The translations under genes and the position numbers were made by a program. Source: Mansonella perstans (lineage: Eukaryota > Nematoda > Chromadorea > Rhabditida > Onchocercidae). Taken from it: a stretch of DNA of 64,000 nucleotides. The stretch covers positions 40,764 through 104,763 of the forward strand of contig JBAMDO010000197.1 of assembly GCA_037074765.1 (NCBI GenBank). Reading direction: 5' to 3'. This document shows, in pieces, positions 44,209 through 54,579 of the stretch. Under the pieces are notes generated by a model, which was not told where the DNA came from, made no database searches, and saw nothing but the letters and a program-made list of their open reading frames with translations. The first letter of the stretch is position 1; every line of letters begins with the position of its first letter.

Positions 44209-45030
44209 CTACCTACGTGATCGTGTTATTGGACCAGATCTAGTTTTTTCTGGTTTTGCTTTTGTTTTTTTATTTCTATTTCTTAGGTTATAGCGAGCAG
44301 TATCTTTTCGAATTCTGGTCCTTGCGAATGATTCGGCTGCATCAGGAATAATTGGGGTAGTGACTACGGATTTATGAGTTCTATTTGATTTCGTACGAAG
44401 GGGTTTCGTACGAAGTTGCCAAGTAGAATTCGGAGATGACGCTGATGGAACTAGTTCGTCTTCGCTGTCTTCATAGCCTTTTCTAAATTCAGGTTAAAGA
44501 AATTACAGAATTTCAAAACCTTCTCAAAGGTAACTAGAAAAGTTGGACGCACTTAACGTGAAAGGAAATGTGATGATGATCATAAGATGGATAATGCCGA
44601 TCGTAATCATAAAGTTCATCATAATCATCATCCTCCGAAAAACTATCCTCATCAGTGTTATCCAATACGTCGCATTCCTCATCATCAAAGGGATAATGGT
44701 TGCAATGAGTATTCTGAAAGCTCAACTTTGATACAAATCACAAGGTCAACAATTATATTAGAAAGAAATTTCGTAGCAATTTCCTATTATATTCAATTGT
44801 TAGAAATTTCTACGTACAATAGCAAGAGCTTTAGCCCGGCGTGACAGCAACGGAGCCACACTACCAAAACGGATTCTCCCTTTCTGAACGCTTCGAATTT
44901 CTGGCGAAATTTCGCGGTGTGCTATATGTGAATGTCCGATTCGAGCTGGTTTGCTCAATTTTATGCCTCGTATCTTACGCTGCGTTCCATTCGGTTTGTC
45001 CATTTCGGTTTGTCGGCCCGTCCTTGGCAT
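44209..45030 (-). CDS. Acidic/basic protein, probably nuclear (copy 1)
   Basis: Exons 45030-44818, 44713-44553 and 44482-44209 join in phase to 215 residues. The start is preceded by an in-frame TAA. Residues 1-71 are basic (GTQRKIRGIKLSKPARIG, RRAKALAI). About 72-125 are strongly acidic (FDDEECDVLD, DEDSFSEDDDYDE) and His/Tyr-rich. The C-terminal part is Ser/Thr- and Arg/Lys-rich (LRTKPLRTKSNRTHKS, ARYNLRNRNKKTKAK) and ends GPITRSRR. Such a charge pattern suits a chromatin or RNA-bound protein, an inference only. Copy 2 differs in coding by Ala to Thr near PSASS plus a silent change. Both copies appear intact. No family recognised. Confidence 0.7.
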
Positions 45031-45454
45031 TTATTCTATTATTGCTACACAGTAGAGTCCAGTTATCGCCAACCTTACGAAAATTAGGCTGAGCAAATCA
45101 GTTAATTTCTAGTCAGTCATTGTGTTTCGCTGTTTATTGTGCTATATAAATATTTATATGTTCAAAAAATTTGCATATTTCAGGAAGTTATGAAAAATTC
45201 AAATGAAAAAATGAAAATAAATGAAATAATTCCTCGCAGCTGATGATGAATAAAGCATTGCTAGCTCACCGACATAAATGACGAAGCAGTGCTGAATTTC
45301 TTTTGTGAAAACAAATAAATTGAGGCACTGTTTTAATAAAGTCACAAAAACAGAAACGTACTAAATTGAATATTTTGTTTCTTGAAACTCCATTGAAAAC
45401 TTTTCTATTTTCAAAAGGAAATTATACATAGTCTTTATTACTATTTGCTTTTAG

Positions 45455-45583
45455 CAAACAATGCAAAAGCTAATATCATTGGGTTTCGATTCTAGAAAAT
45501 ATGAAGAAATGCTGGAAACTATTGGATATTTTCCTAATTTCAATCAAATAAATCTTTTATCTTTCCAGCCAATAATAAAGTAG
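45455..45583 (+). CDS. Exon-like ORF after acceptor (copy 1), tentative
   Basis: After TTTGCTTTTAG the frame reads QTMQKLISLGFDSRKYEEM and continues to a TAG at 45581-45583. In copy 2 one base is missing after the EEM codons, so the two copies end differently (LETIGYF here, WKLLDIF there). It may be part of an unrecognised gene or a small separate ORF. Confidence 0.3.
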   Translation, partial: QTMQKLISLGFDSRKYEEMLETIGYFPNFNQINLLSFQPIIK

Positions 45584-46183
45584 AAAAAAACCATATTGGA
45601 TTTTTTATTTCATTGACGCATCAAACAATCCGTCTATTAAAATAAATGCAGTTTTTAAGATGACCTGAATGTCATTCATAGTTTGTGTATACGAAGTGTT
45701 TCTTTTGAATTTATGACTGATCGCCAGGAAACTAACTAGGAAAATTATGCAACTTTAGGCATAACAAATACAAGATGAAAAACGAACACAAATAGTTGAA
45801 CTAATGCAAAAAAAACGGCGACACTCATTAAAAATTTTCATTTAAAAAGTAAAATTAAGCAGCAAAATGAAAGTTTCACTTGACCGATCTTCCCGTGGAA
45901 ATTAATTGATAGCTTTATAGCTTTATTTGATTTAATTTCCAATGAAAACAAAATATTACAATCTCTTTATGGAATTGTCACTTTGTTCCTTGCTTGTCGA
46001 AAATGTCATTAAAGAAAAATATAAGTGAGAGGCAAATAGCACGCGATCATCAGGCTTTTTCATTAACAAAACTCTTCAATTCAATTTTCCATTAAAAATG
46101 TTCCTGCTTTTTTATTATAGGTTATTTCAATTTTAACTAATACATCAAAATTTTGACTGAAACTTTTTTTCTTAAATTTACAG

Positions 46184-46400
46184 AATATATTTTGAAAAGT
46201 TTTCGAGCACTGTGGATTCCGATACATTGCAAAAAATGATGGAACGGATAACCGTCACACGTATGATATAGCTACTACCAATGGAAACAGTCGAACTTAC
46301 ATACCCAACAACCAGATCTACTACTCATTGGCGTATAAAAGAAGTGAAAAAGCCAAGATGGTCCTTAATGTAAGTGTGAGAATCGTGTGAGAATCGCTAA
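46184..46400 (+). pseudogene. Frameshifted counterpart of an exon-like ORF
   Basis: After AAATTTACAG copy 2 is open for 50 codons, but here an extra T in the first codons and an extra TA further on break that frame. A different frame is open downstream (TYDIATTNGNSRTYIPNNQ) up to GTAAGT at about 46369 in this copy only. Which frame is ancestral cannot be told from two sequences. Confidence 0.35.
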
Positions 46401-46843
46401 ATTATGGGAAATAGCGACGTAATCATTAATTTAAAGAGCGCAACTAATTGGAACATAACCAAAAAACACAACTAATAATGCGACGATTATAAGGTATTTT
46501 GTTCCTGTCGTATTATATTCTTACCTAGTGACATTATTAATGTCACTGGTTAGTGTTCAGTAGCAGTGTGGATACTGAATTTCTACACTGACTTTCTCCC
46601 TGAAATCTCAAGGAAAATCACGAAAATGTTCTTCATTCAGAACAGCTATAAAGCGATGAATTACAAAGGAAGAAATTGATCATAATTTATTCTGCAGATG
46701 TGTTACAGTTTTTCAAATAATTTGAAATATACTCATATCAAATCAGTCATTATCATAAATACACAGATTACGAAGGAAAAAATTTTAGATCACTGATGTA
46801 TCAGCAAATATTTTGTTGTTTGATGGAGCAATATCGTATCGTA

Positions 46844-46945
46844 TTATTTTTTAATTTTTGAAACGTATTGATCCAAATATCCAAGATAATATGCTATGCC
46901 AAGACCAATCAAACCCAAAATGAATAAAACGCAAAGCGCACTCAT
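46844..46945 (-). CDS. Membrane micropeptide B, 33 residues (copy 1)
   Basis: A 33-codon ORF. Residues 3-21 (ALCVLFILGLIGLGIAYYL) form one hydrophobic helix, followed by GYLDQYVSKIKK. The ungapped match to micropeptide A (13 identities in the first 28 positions by eye) shows the two are paralogues placed in opposite orientation at either end of the block. Copy 2 has Gly instead of Cys5. Function unknown; a single-pass organelle or ER membrane peptide is plausible. Confidence 0.65.
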   Translation of the reverse strand: MSALCVLFILGLIGLGIAYYLGYLDQYVSKIKK

Positions 46946-47268
46946 TTTTCAACTGTTGCCTTTTTTCCCGGCTTGAGCTTTGCACTAATTAATAAAATCT
47001 TTCACACAGTCAAACTTGCCAGTGACTAGTAATTAGTTTACAATGACAAATGCTACCTTATTTCCATTCTTTTTTAAGCTCACACTTCTCGTAACTATTC
47101 TTATGCAAATTTAACATTATCATTCGGCTGGTTAGAAATATTTAAAATGAATATATATACGTTAGGTGAAAAGCTCTTAATTGATAAAGCAAATACATTT
47201 TTCCGTCATAATATCTGATGGATAGAAAATATTAAAGTGCATCATGATTTTTAAATATTCTACATACT

Positions 47269-48364
47269 ATTTTCTATGTGATAAAGGTAAAAGATTACAG
47301 TAAAGCTGTCTAGTACTTTTAACTGAAAATTTAACTTTCTTAGAATTCAAATTTTATTCTGCAATGACTTTCACTGACTACGCACTTCTTAAAAGCTTTC
47401 AAAACTGCAGCTCTTAAGACAAATTATTTAAATTCTCTCATCTAACTATATTTCAAAAACTTCCATTTACTTAAATCTGTTATGATTTTTTTGATATTTA
47501 TGAAAATTTGATTTTCATCATTAATTCCATTATTTTTTGCAGCGAATGGTTGCTTCATATTACTACGAAAAAGAAAAAAATGATCTCGTGTAACAGACAA
47601 AGTAATCGGTAAGCGGTACTGTTTACATAAGTTTTTACTGGTCAAAATGTTGATTTGATTCATGCATAGTTTCTATTCCTCTGTTGAAAACCCCCTGCTG
47701 AAAATCTTCTGTTGAACTAGCCTGAAATTAATCTGTCCAGGTTAAATTAAAAACATTTCAATTGATTAGTTAAAAGGGAATACATTTTCTGTATTCTCCA
47801 GCTTATAACTTATATATAGAACGATTAGGACTGAAAACATTGGGAGAACATTGCAAGCCTAAACAATAGTTAACTTCGAATGCAATGGTTTGTTGGCTAG
47901 TAATAAGCTTTTCGAAGTTACGTGATTGAGCAAGTGTGACATCATTGTACTTTTTTACCTTTTTTTTTCCGCGACATGAAAATTAGACAGAAATTTCAGG
48001 AAGGTTAAACAAAGTCCACAGATAATCGTTATTATTGTCGTTGTTATGTTCGTTGAGAATTTCATTAGGAATGAAGGTAAAACTTTATCTAATTTAGGAA
48101 AAAGTTGACCAGGAGAGAAATCATTTCTTGAAAGAGATAGCAATAAATATTCTCTTCACTAGAGTTTGACAGAGAAGTGTAAGATACGGTGAAATTCCTA
48201 AAACTTAAATTAAATCATTCCTAATCAAAACAAGCAATACATATCTCATTAATAACTTCAAATCACCGTAACCTTCTTAATGTTAGTAGTATATGATGAC
48301 ATTGGATAAACTAAGTTTGTTATATTCGTTTGTTTTCCGTTCTGTTTGCTGATGTACAACTTTC
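47269..48364. other. Intergenic region upstream of the Thr-rich gene
   Basis: AT-rich. I looked for a signal-peptide exon for the Thr-rich gene here and found no convincing one with a good donor. Confidence 0.45.
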
Positions 48365-49993
48365 ATGACAACTATTTCAGCAAGCGCCGCATCCATTCAA
48401 TCAACAAAAACGGCAACAAAAATGACAGCAACAACGCCAATAACAATGATAGCAACAGCGGCAAAAAAAACGACAGCAACAGCGACAACAACAATGACAA
48501 CAACAACGGCAAAAAAAACGACAGCAACAACGACAGCAGCAATGACAACAACAACGGCAAAAAAAACGACAGCAACAGCGACAACAACAATGACAACAAC
48601 AACGGCAAAAAAAACGACAGCAACAACGACAGCAACAATGACAACAACAACGGCAAAAAAAACGACAGCAACAGCGACAACAACAATGACAACAACAACG
48701 GCAAAAAAAACGACAGCAACAACGACAGCAGCAATGACAACAACAACGGCAAAAAAAACGACAGCAACAGCGACAACAACAATGACAACAACAACGGCAA
48801 AAAAAACGACAGCAACAACGACAGCAGCAATGACAACAACAACGGCAAAAAAAACGACAGCAACAACGACAACAACAATGACAACAACAACGGCAAAAAA
48901 AACGATAACAACAGTAAGAACAATAACAACAGCAGCAATAACAATAACAAGGGCAGCAACAATGAAAGCAACAACAGCAATAACAGCAGCAATGTCTATT
49001 AGTCATATTTCTTATACTTCTACAGTGACAACCAAATTAACTAAACCAGCAACAAAAACGGTTGTAATTCCTATTGCTGATAGGATTGGGAAAATCAGCA
49101 AATCAGCAGCAACAATTACTCATACCACTATGACTAGTCCTCGGATGTTACAAGAAACAGCACAAACAACGAAATTAGGTTATTTCAATAAATGTCATTT
49201 CATTATCAGTATACTGCAATTGTATTGAATTAATTCTTAAAATCACTTTTCGGGGACCAATAGGACCTTTTTTCTTGACGTAGCCCCTGGAAGTTTTGTC
49301 AAGATGTTAATTACCATTTTAAGCTACTTTTTTGTTAACTAACCATTTTCAAGTTATCTGTTATGGAATCTATGCATAATGTCATAAAAATTCCGTTGTA
49401 AATTTCTTTCAGAACGTTGTTTTTTTGCAATTTATTAATGATTTTTAATGATTGCAGATCCTGAAATTAGCAAACTTCCAGTTTCATCTATTCCGAAATT
49501 ATCTCTTACTTCCACAGAAAGTAATATTTTGAATAAATTCCTCCAGATTATTAATTCAGTTGCAAAAACAAATAATTTCATTTGTAAAATTATATCTGGC
49601 AAAATTCGAAATTAGCAATTTAAAGATTTGAAAGCTGATCAAAATATGCGTGCTAATGAAGCAGCATGGTATCGATGGAAGAAATACATAATATTATGCA
49701 TGCAAAATTGTTATTATCAGTAATCCCAATGATATTCATGAATAACTTTCTTCATTTATAATTCATTTTCTGCATTAAAACAAAAACAGAATTGATTTAA
49801 AACAAAATAAAATTACCAGTTTTCAAAAATTTTAGAAAAATCACGATCGGTATTCGTGTTAGTATTGCTTGTGCTAAGTGCATCTGTCATGATCGTATCA
49901 TTAACGTCTATATTGTTGATCAAATTTGGTTTCATCCTTCAACAACCCGTGCAATCATCAGTATCACAAGAACAAACTGATGAAGCGGTGTGA
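48365..49993 (+). CDS. Thr-rich repeat protein with C-terminal membrane helix
   Basis: Exons 48365-49178, 49458-49520 and 49836-49993 join, each in phase 1, to 344 residues. Residues about 30-180 are a Thr/Ala/Lys repeat (KKTTATATTTMTTTTA) from a 48-bp minisatellite. A non-repeat Thr/Ser region follows (TTKLTKPATKTVVIPIADRI), then a membrane segment (SVFVLVLLVLSASVMIVS, extended by LTSILLI) and a short tail ending QEQTDEAV. The build is that of a heavily O-glycosylated, mucin-like surface protein. No signal peptide is visible from the first ATG. A TTTCAG acceptor overlaps the first codons, so an unseen upstream signal-peptide exon may splice to 48381. A donor inside exon 3 (GCG/GTGTGA) could lead to the exon at 51178. 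Confidence 0.7.
48460..48910. repeat. 48-bp coding minisatellite, about 9-10 units
   Basis: GGCAAAAAAAACG recurs every 48 bp from 48460 to 48892. Units alternate between two versions (ACAGCGACAACAACA and ACAACGACAGCAGCA), giving a 96-bp higher-order period. The unit length is a multiple of three, so copy changes keep the frame. Units are almost free of other differences, which indicates recent homogenisation. Confidence 0.93.
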
Positions 49994-51177
49994 ATTTTAA
50001 AACAATTTCAGCATTCTGTTCTTTGACAATATTGAACCTTTTTATAAATTGGTAGATTTTGTTTGTCAACTTATTCAAGCGATCTTTCTATTCAAACTTA
50101 TTTACTTTTTATAACAAATCATTTTGTTTATAATTTATTTGTTCAAATGTTGAATAGGCAGTCTTCCATTTACCTCAATGTCCACAAAAGCCATCTTCTC
50201 TCTTTCGAGTGCTACTTGACATTTTTGTATAATTATTAATAATCTTTCAAATAGTTGTTCTTTTTTTAGCCTATTAATGTAAATTTAATGAAGACATGAA
50301 TTAATTTAATGTTGGATATTTTTTGTTCATTAGATTTATGTACATTTATTGCGGCATGAAATCATAAAATGAATTAATGCATCGTCAAAGTCTTTTCGGG
50401 ATTGCAAAAATAAATTCATCTTTATCAACAGCTCTTAGATACTAATGTTCAAAAACCAGTCTTTATAAAATAATGAGAAACAGGCCAGCTGGTTTTGTTC
50501 AAGTCAAAAGAACTTGCCGATTACCATAACTGTGTTACAGTTTCCGAAGTTTCATGTTTCTCTATTAGCAAAAAAACGTTTTCCATTTTTATATGGATTT
50601 TACTAATTAAAAATTGATTGAATTGATAAGCAAATAATTGATCAATTATTTTTAAAAAAAACATTAATTATATAACCGAGTAAATAAAACTGAAATTATT
50701 GCATAAGATTTCTATTGTATACGATAGAGATTTATCGGACATTATTCTGTTTAATCTAATTAAAGGTACTTAACTTTTCAATAATTTAGAAGCCTATTTT
50801 GAAAGAACTCTCTGCATAGATTTAAAATACAATTTCATTCAATGCTACAGATACCAATTCACTTCTAAATTTTATATTAACTTCATATCAACTCAAAGAT
50901 ATTTCATCCAAAATCGTTTACACTCGAATGAAATTCAAATTGATGGATTTCCTCAATTTTTTAAATTTACTCAACTTCTTTCAAGATTTTGTTCAAGCTG
51001 GATTAAAATTATGTTTGCCTTGAGCAAGTTTTTAGTATATTTCTCAAAATATTTACATAAACTATGTGTAATCATATAAATATTTAGTTTTACGATTGTT
51101 TAATCACTATTTCTCAATTATCATCGCAATACTGTACTTGCTTCATCATTCTCATTAATTCGATTGCTTTATTGCAG
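49994..51177. other. Intergenic or intronic region
   Basis: AT-rich with no exon visible. It would be a 1.19-kb intron if the Thr-rich gene uses its alternative tail exon. Confidence 0.4.
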
Positions 51178-51270
51178 TGTAATATTTCTACTGCTCAAAA
51201 GCATCCATCCATTCAACAGCTTTCTGATGCTTTTCGGAATGCGAAAGAAGTGAAAAATAATGACTGGTAA
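51178..51270 (+). CDS. Candidate alternative tail exon of the Thr-rich gene
   Basis: A good acceptor (GCTTTATTGCAG) is followed by 30 codons and a stop, with polar, helix-like content (STAQKHPSIQQLSDAFRNAK). It starts in phase 0, matching a possible GTGTGA donor two codons before the end of the Thr-rich gene at 49987. The opposite strand holds a hydrophobic ORF over the same bases; its apparent start is a TTG codon, so I prefer the plus-strand reading. Confidence 0.35.
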   Translation, partial: CNISTAQKHPSIQQLSDAFRNAKEVKNNDW

Positions 51271-51953
51271 ATTGAATAATAAAATGATAATCACCACCGT
51301 AACAATGCTAATAACAACCATTGCTTCATACAAAATGGGTGTGATGGATTGGATGTTGAAAAATAATGGTAAAACTACGGCAAAACAAGTAAATAATAAT
51401 TGTTTGTCCAATAAATCCTTCAAACTCTATGATTAACCCAATGAAAATAAACTGTCCACAACAAATGATAATATTACTTCAAAATTTATAAATGAATTGA
51501 TTATTCATATATTTCAACTTTTCATGTATAAAAAGTTTTCCGAAAGTTAAATTGTAACACTGCAAAGTTTGATATTTAGATTAATGATAGTTCGCAATAT
51601 CTAAACGGTCCATGAGACTGGCAGAATTTGAAATCTATATGAATAAAGAAAGATTGTTACGTAAAAAATAAAATACATTAATGCAAATACGTCAACACAA
51701 ATACGACACAGATTGATTGAAACATTTTCGACTGAAATTCTTGTTTTTCTCACCTTTTTTTTTTTTGTAAAAACAATTTACTTTAAATACAGTATTCATT
51801 ACAAAGTTGAGATTAGAAAATAATTCACAGTTGTAAACAAATGAACACACATTCATACGTATACACTTAGACACAAACAGATATACAGACCCTCACATAC
51901 ACCCACATCATATCACCAAAGCATCCGTTTCAATTACTTTAATTGTCATTTTT
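51271..51953. other. Intergenic region
   Basis: AT-rich, no gene seen. A degenerate (CA)n-like stretch lies at about 51850-51910. Confidence 0.5.
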
Positions 51954-52470
51954 TCAATTGTCATGTGCTAGAATTGAATGCACCAATTCATCAATCAGCT
52001 CATCATTCACTATTCGGTTTGGAACCATCGGAACAGCAGTATCGTTCAAAATTGCATCTAAAGTGATATTGGTTTTTTCAAACAAAACATCTGAAATCAA
52101 AATATTTGGAATCAAAATATCTGGAATCATTTGAACTGCTGTTGCATTTCCCGTTTATTTCTGCATCATATTTGTCAATAGTGCTTTGTCCACTGAACTG
52201 AAAGTGATAGCGACAGGATCAGATACAATTTCTGAAAATCGACTGCAGCATTTTAGGAAATTGCAAATGATTAACAATAAATATGTAGTAGCAGCAGATT
52301 CTTTGGATCAGTTCAGTGATAACATTTACTATGCAAAAATACCATAATTATGGCTGAGCTATTTATATGAGAGGTTATGATGAATGTATTGTTCCGGATC
52401 ATTCATTACCTGACTGTATGATGTTATTTGGTTGGGTGTTGTTATCTGATTCCTTCGGATTCACATCCAT
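51954..52470 (-). pseudogene. Small gene with in-frame stop codon beside rDNA fragment
   Basis: Exon 52470-52410 (MDVNPKESDNNTQPNNIIQS) joins in phase to an exon from 52231 that reads IVSDPVAITFSSVDKALLTN up to TAA at 52155-52157. The same frame then continues cleanly for 66 codons (NATAVQMIPDILIPNILISD, VPNRIVNDELIDELVHSIL) to a TGA at 51954. Two good stretches in one frame with a single stop suggest a recent nonsense mutation, a polymorphism or a sequencing error. The 5' end abuts a stranded rDNA fragment, so the gene may also be truncated upstream. Product unrecognised. Confidence 0.5.
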
Positions 52471-52516
52471 ATCATTGTATTAAGTATTGGATGAAAAAAA
52501 TGAAATGAAATTTTTG

Positions 52517-52670
52517 CTCTTGGCAGTGGATCACTTGGCTCATGGATCGATGAAGAACGCAGCTAGCTGCGATAAATAGTGCGAATTGCAGACGCATTGA
52601 GCACAAAGATTTCGAATGCACATTGCACCATCGGGTTCATTCCCAATAGTTCATCTGGTTGAGAATCAAC
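52517..52670 (+). pseudogene. 5.8S rRNA, mutated stray copy
   Basis: The universal 5.8S core is present (GATGAAGAACGCAGC, GCGAATTGCAGAC, GAACATTG-like region and GCACCATCGGGTTCATTCCC). Several normally invariant bases are changed, many at CpG sites (GGCAGTGGATCACTTGGCTC for the usual GGCGGTGGATCACTCGGCTC). No 18S precedes it, so it is a fragment outside the rDNA array. Confidence 0.85.
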
Positions 52671-53050
52671 AAACAACAAATTTAATTTATGTCACATAAT
52701 TCATTGATTTAAACAAAATTTTGTGAAGAAAATTTTGTTTGCAAAAAAATTATTTGAAATAATTTACTGCGTCAAGAAACTCATGAAAATAAATGATTAA
52801 TTCACTGATAAGTAATAAAATAAAGTAAGAAGTCAATAGTAATGTAATAATTACTATTTGCTACTTCTTATTTTTATCGAATATATTAAACAAATATTTC
52901 AAATCTTCCATAAAATTGTAATGCAAGGAAAAATTTAAAGTTACTATTATTCATTATAATATTGTAATGATTGATTTGTTGTTTAATTTGACAATATAAC
53001 AATACGATATATATTGCAATGAATGAATCGTTCAATATGTTATCATTCTT
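52671..53050 (+). other. ITS2-like spacer
   Basis: An AT-rich spacer between the 5.8S and 28S fragments, in the size range of nematode ITS2. It has ATTATT and ATATAT-rich words and is recognised only by position. Confidence 0.65.
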
Positions 53051-53385
53051 TAGCCTCAACTTAGTCGTAATTAATGCCTGAATTTATGCATATGGTTAAG
53101 CGAAGAGAAAGAAACTAACGAGAATTTCCTTAGCAACGGCGAGTAAAAAGGAGAAAGCCCAATGCTGAATCCAAAAGATATTTGGCTACATGGAAATGCA
53201 GCTATAGGTGTAACTATGCATAACATAATTTACATCCAAAGTTCCCTTTGAACGAGGCTACAATCCATAGAAGGCGCTAGGCCATTAAAAGTGAAAGAAG
53301 TTACGGTAGGTTATTCCTTGGAGTCGGGTTGTATGAGATTGCAGCCCGAAGAGGGTGGTAAACTTCATCTAAGGCTAAATACATC
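53051..53385 (+). pseudogene. 28S rRNA 5' fragment, mutated
   Basis: Matches the start of 28S: CCTCAACTTAGTCGTAATTA, AAAGAAACTAACGAGAATTT, TAGCAACGGCGAGTAAAAAG, AAGCCCAATGCTGAATCC. It shows many substitutions relative to the conserved sequence and ends near 53385, where the 28S similarity stops. It forms one unit with the 5.8S and spacer. Confidence 0.85.
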
Positions 53386-54560
53386 CTCTATATCATTAAT
53401 CCTTCATGTGGAGAAATTTTTCGCAATCTTTATGCCAGAACACGGAAATCCTCTCGGTTTTCCCGACAGGTTACAAGGCACTGTTTGGTATGTAACGTCT
53501 GTTCTCTTAAATAGTGTATCAGTTTGGAAGATTCAATTAACGTCACAAACATGTATATTTTATCATCAATGTAAAATTTGTTCTTTTAAACAACAAAATC
53601 TTTCATCTTTTCATTCAACAATAAATAAACAATGCATTAAGGTGTATATCATTCATAGTATGAAGATTAATTAATTCGAATTGTACATTATTTCTGAGCT
53701 TCCATAAATTTACATATCAATTTGTCAAATTAAAAAATTGAAAAATGAGTTAAATTTTGTACTGCCAATGATTTATGATTACCATCTAGCAGCAAACAAA
53801 CTGTAATTCAATCGTTGTTATTGTATGTAGAAGTGAATGCAGTAATGATTCATCTAATCTATTTTTAATATATGTAAAAAATTTCAATAAATGGTGGAAT
53901 TAAGCCTTTGTATGAAATAAAAAATGAAAAAAATTTGGTGCTCAGTTAGTTTTGAAATACTGAAAGTTTGGCGAGTTTGAATATAAAATTGAAATTTAAA
54001 GAATTACATAATCTGATGTTTGCTCTTTCAACTGAAAAGTATTGTATTTTTCGAAAGTTTGAGAGAGACAGAGAGAGAGAGAGAACGACATTAAATAGAA
54101 ATATATAAAAGAGAATGACGATGAAAGAGTTTCATCTTGTAGTAGACTAGAAGAGGTGACAGTGACAAGAAGTGAGGGGGATAAATTAGGGGGCAGGAAT
54201 TATCGATCTATAAGGGAAACCGCATTAACACAGATCAACCCTCAACGATCTTTTCTCCCCGCGTTCTCCAGTATATAACTGATATTTTAACTCCATATAT
54301 TCACTCGACCGCTCAGCAATATCTTTCTTATCTTAGCAAATGCAGCAACTGCAGCCTATTCAACTTTTGTCTTTCAACTAGCGACCATAAATGTTGTTTA
54401 GATTTCTGTTTATTACTTTTGAAAAATCGAGATTTTATGTGACATCTTTGACCTCTTTGACTATATTTATGCGTATACAGATCAAACATTATTTTTTTTT
54501 GTTCTCTTTCTTTTCTGAAAAAATTTTGGTGTCCATTACTCTTATTCATTCAATATCTAG
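53386..54560. other. Intergenic region
   Basis: No gene supported. Contains a (GA)n run at about 54061-54086 followed by a purine-rich stretch. A Lys/Gln-rich minus-strand ORF at 54549-54328 has no splice partner. Confidence 0.5.
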
Positions 54561-54579
54561 ATGAAGATCAAAGTTGTTG

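Larger units (their letters stand above)
42788..47268 (+). repeat. Segmental duplication, copy 1 (4.5 kb)
   Basis: The block matches 59053-63787 in the same orientation with high identity along its whole length. Both ends are sharp: the left begins at TAAAATTTTATATT and the right ends after CTACATACT. It contains a truncated secreted ORF, two micropeptide genes, a three-exon gene and plus-strand exon-like ORFs. It lacks a 264-bp segment and a segment of about 38 bp found in copy 2. Confidence 0.95.

Noticed and set aside
48346..49006. Long Asn-rich, Leu-rich and Cys-rich ORFs over the minisatellite
   Set aside because: They are other-frame readings of the 48-bp repeat. Only the Thr-rich frame continues outside the repeat and joins phase-matched exons.
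51169..51423. Hydrophobic 84-codon minus-strand ORF
   Set aside because: Its apparent start is TTG, it has no good acceptor, and the opposite strand offers a better exon with a strong acceptor.
54328..54549. Lys/Gln-rich minus-strand ORF
   Set aside because: Composition expected from AT-rich noise, with no splice or family support.
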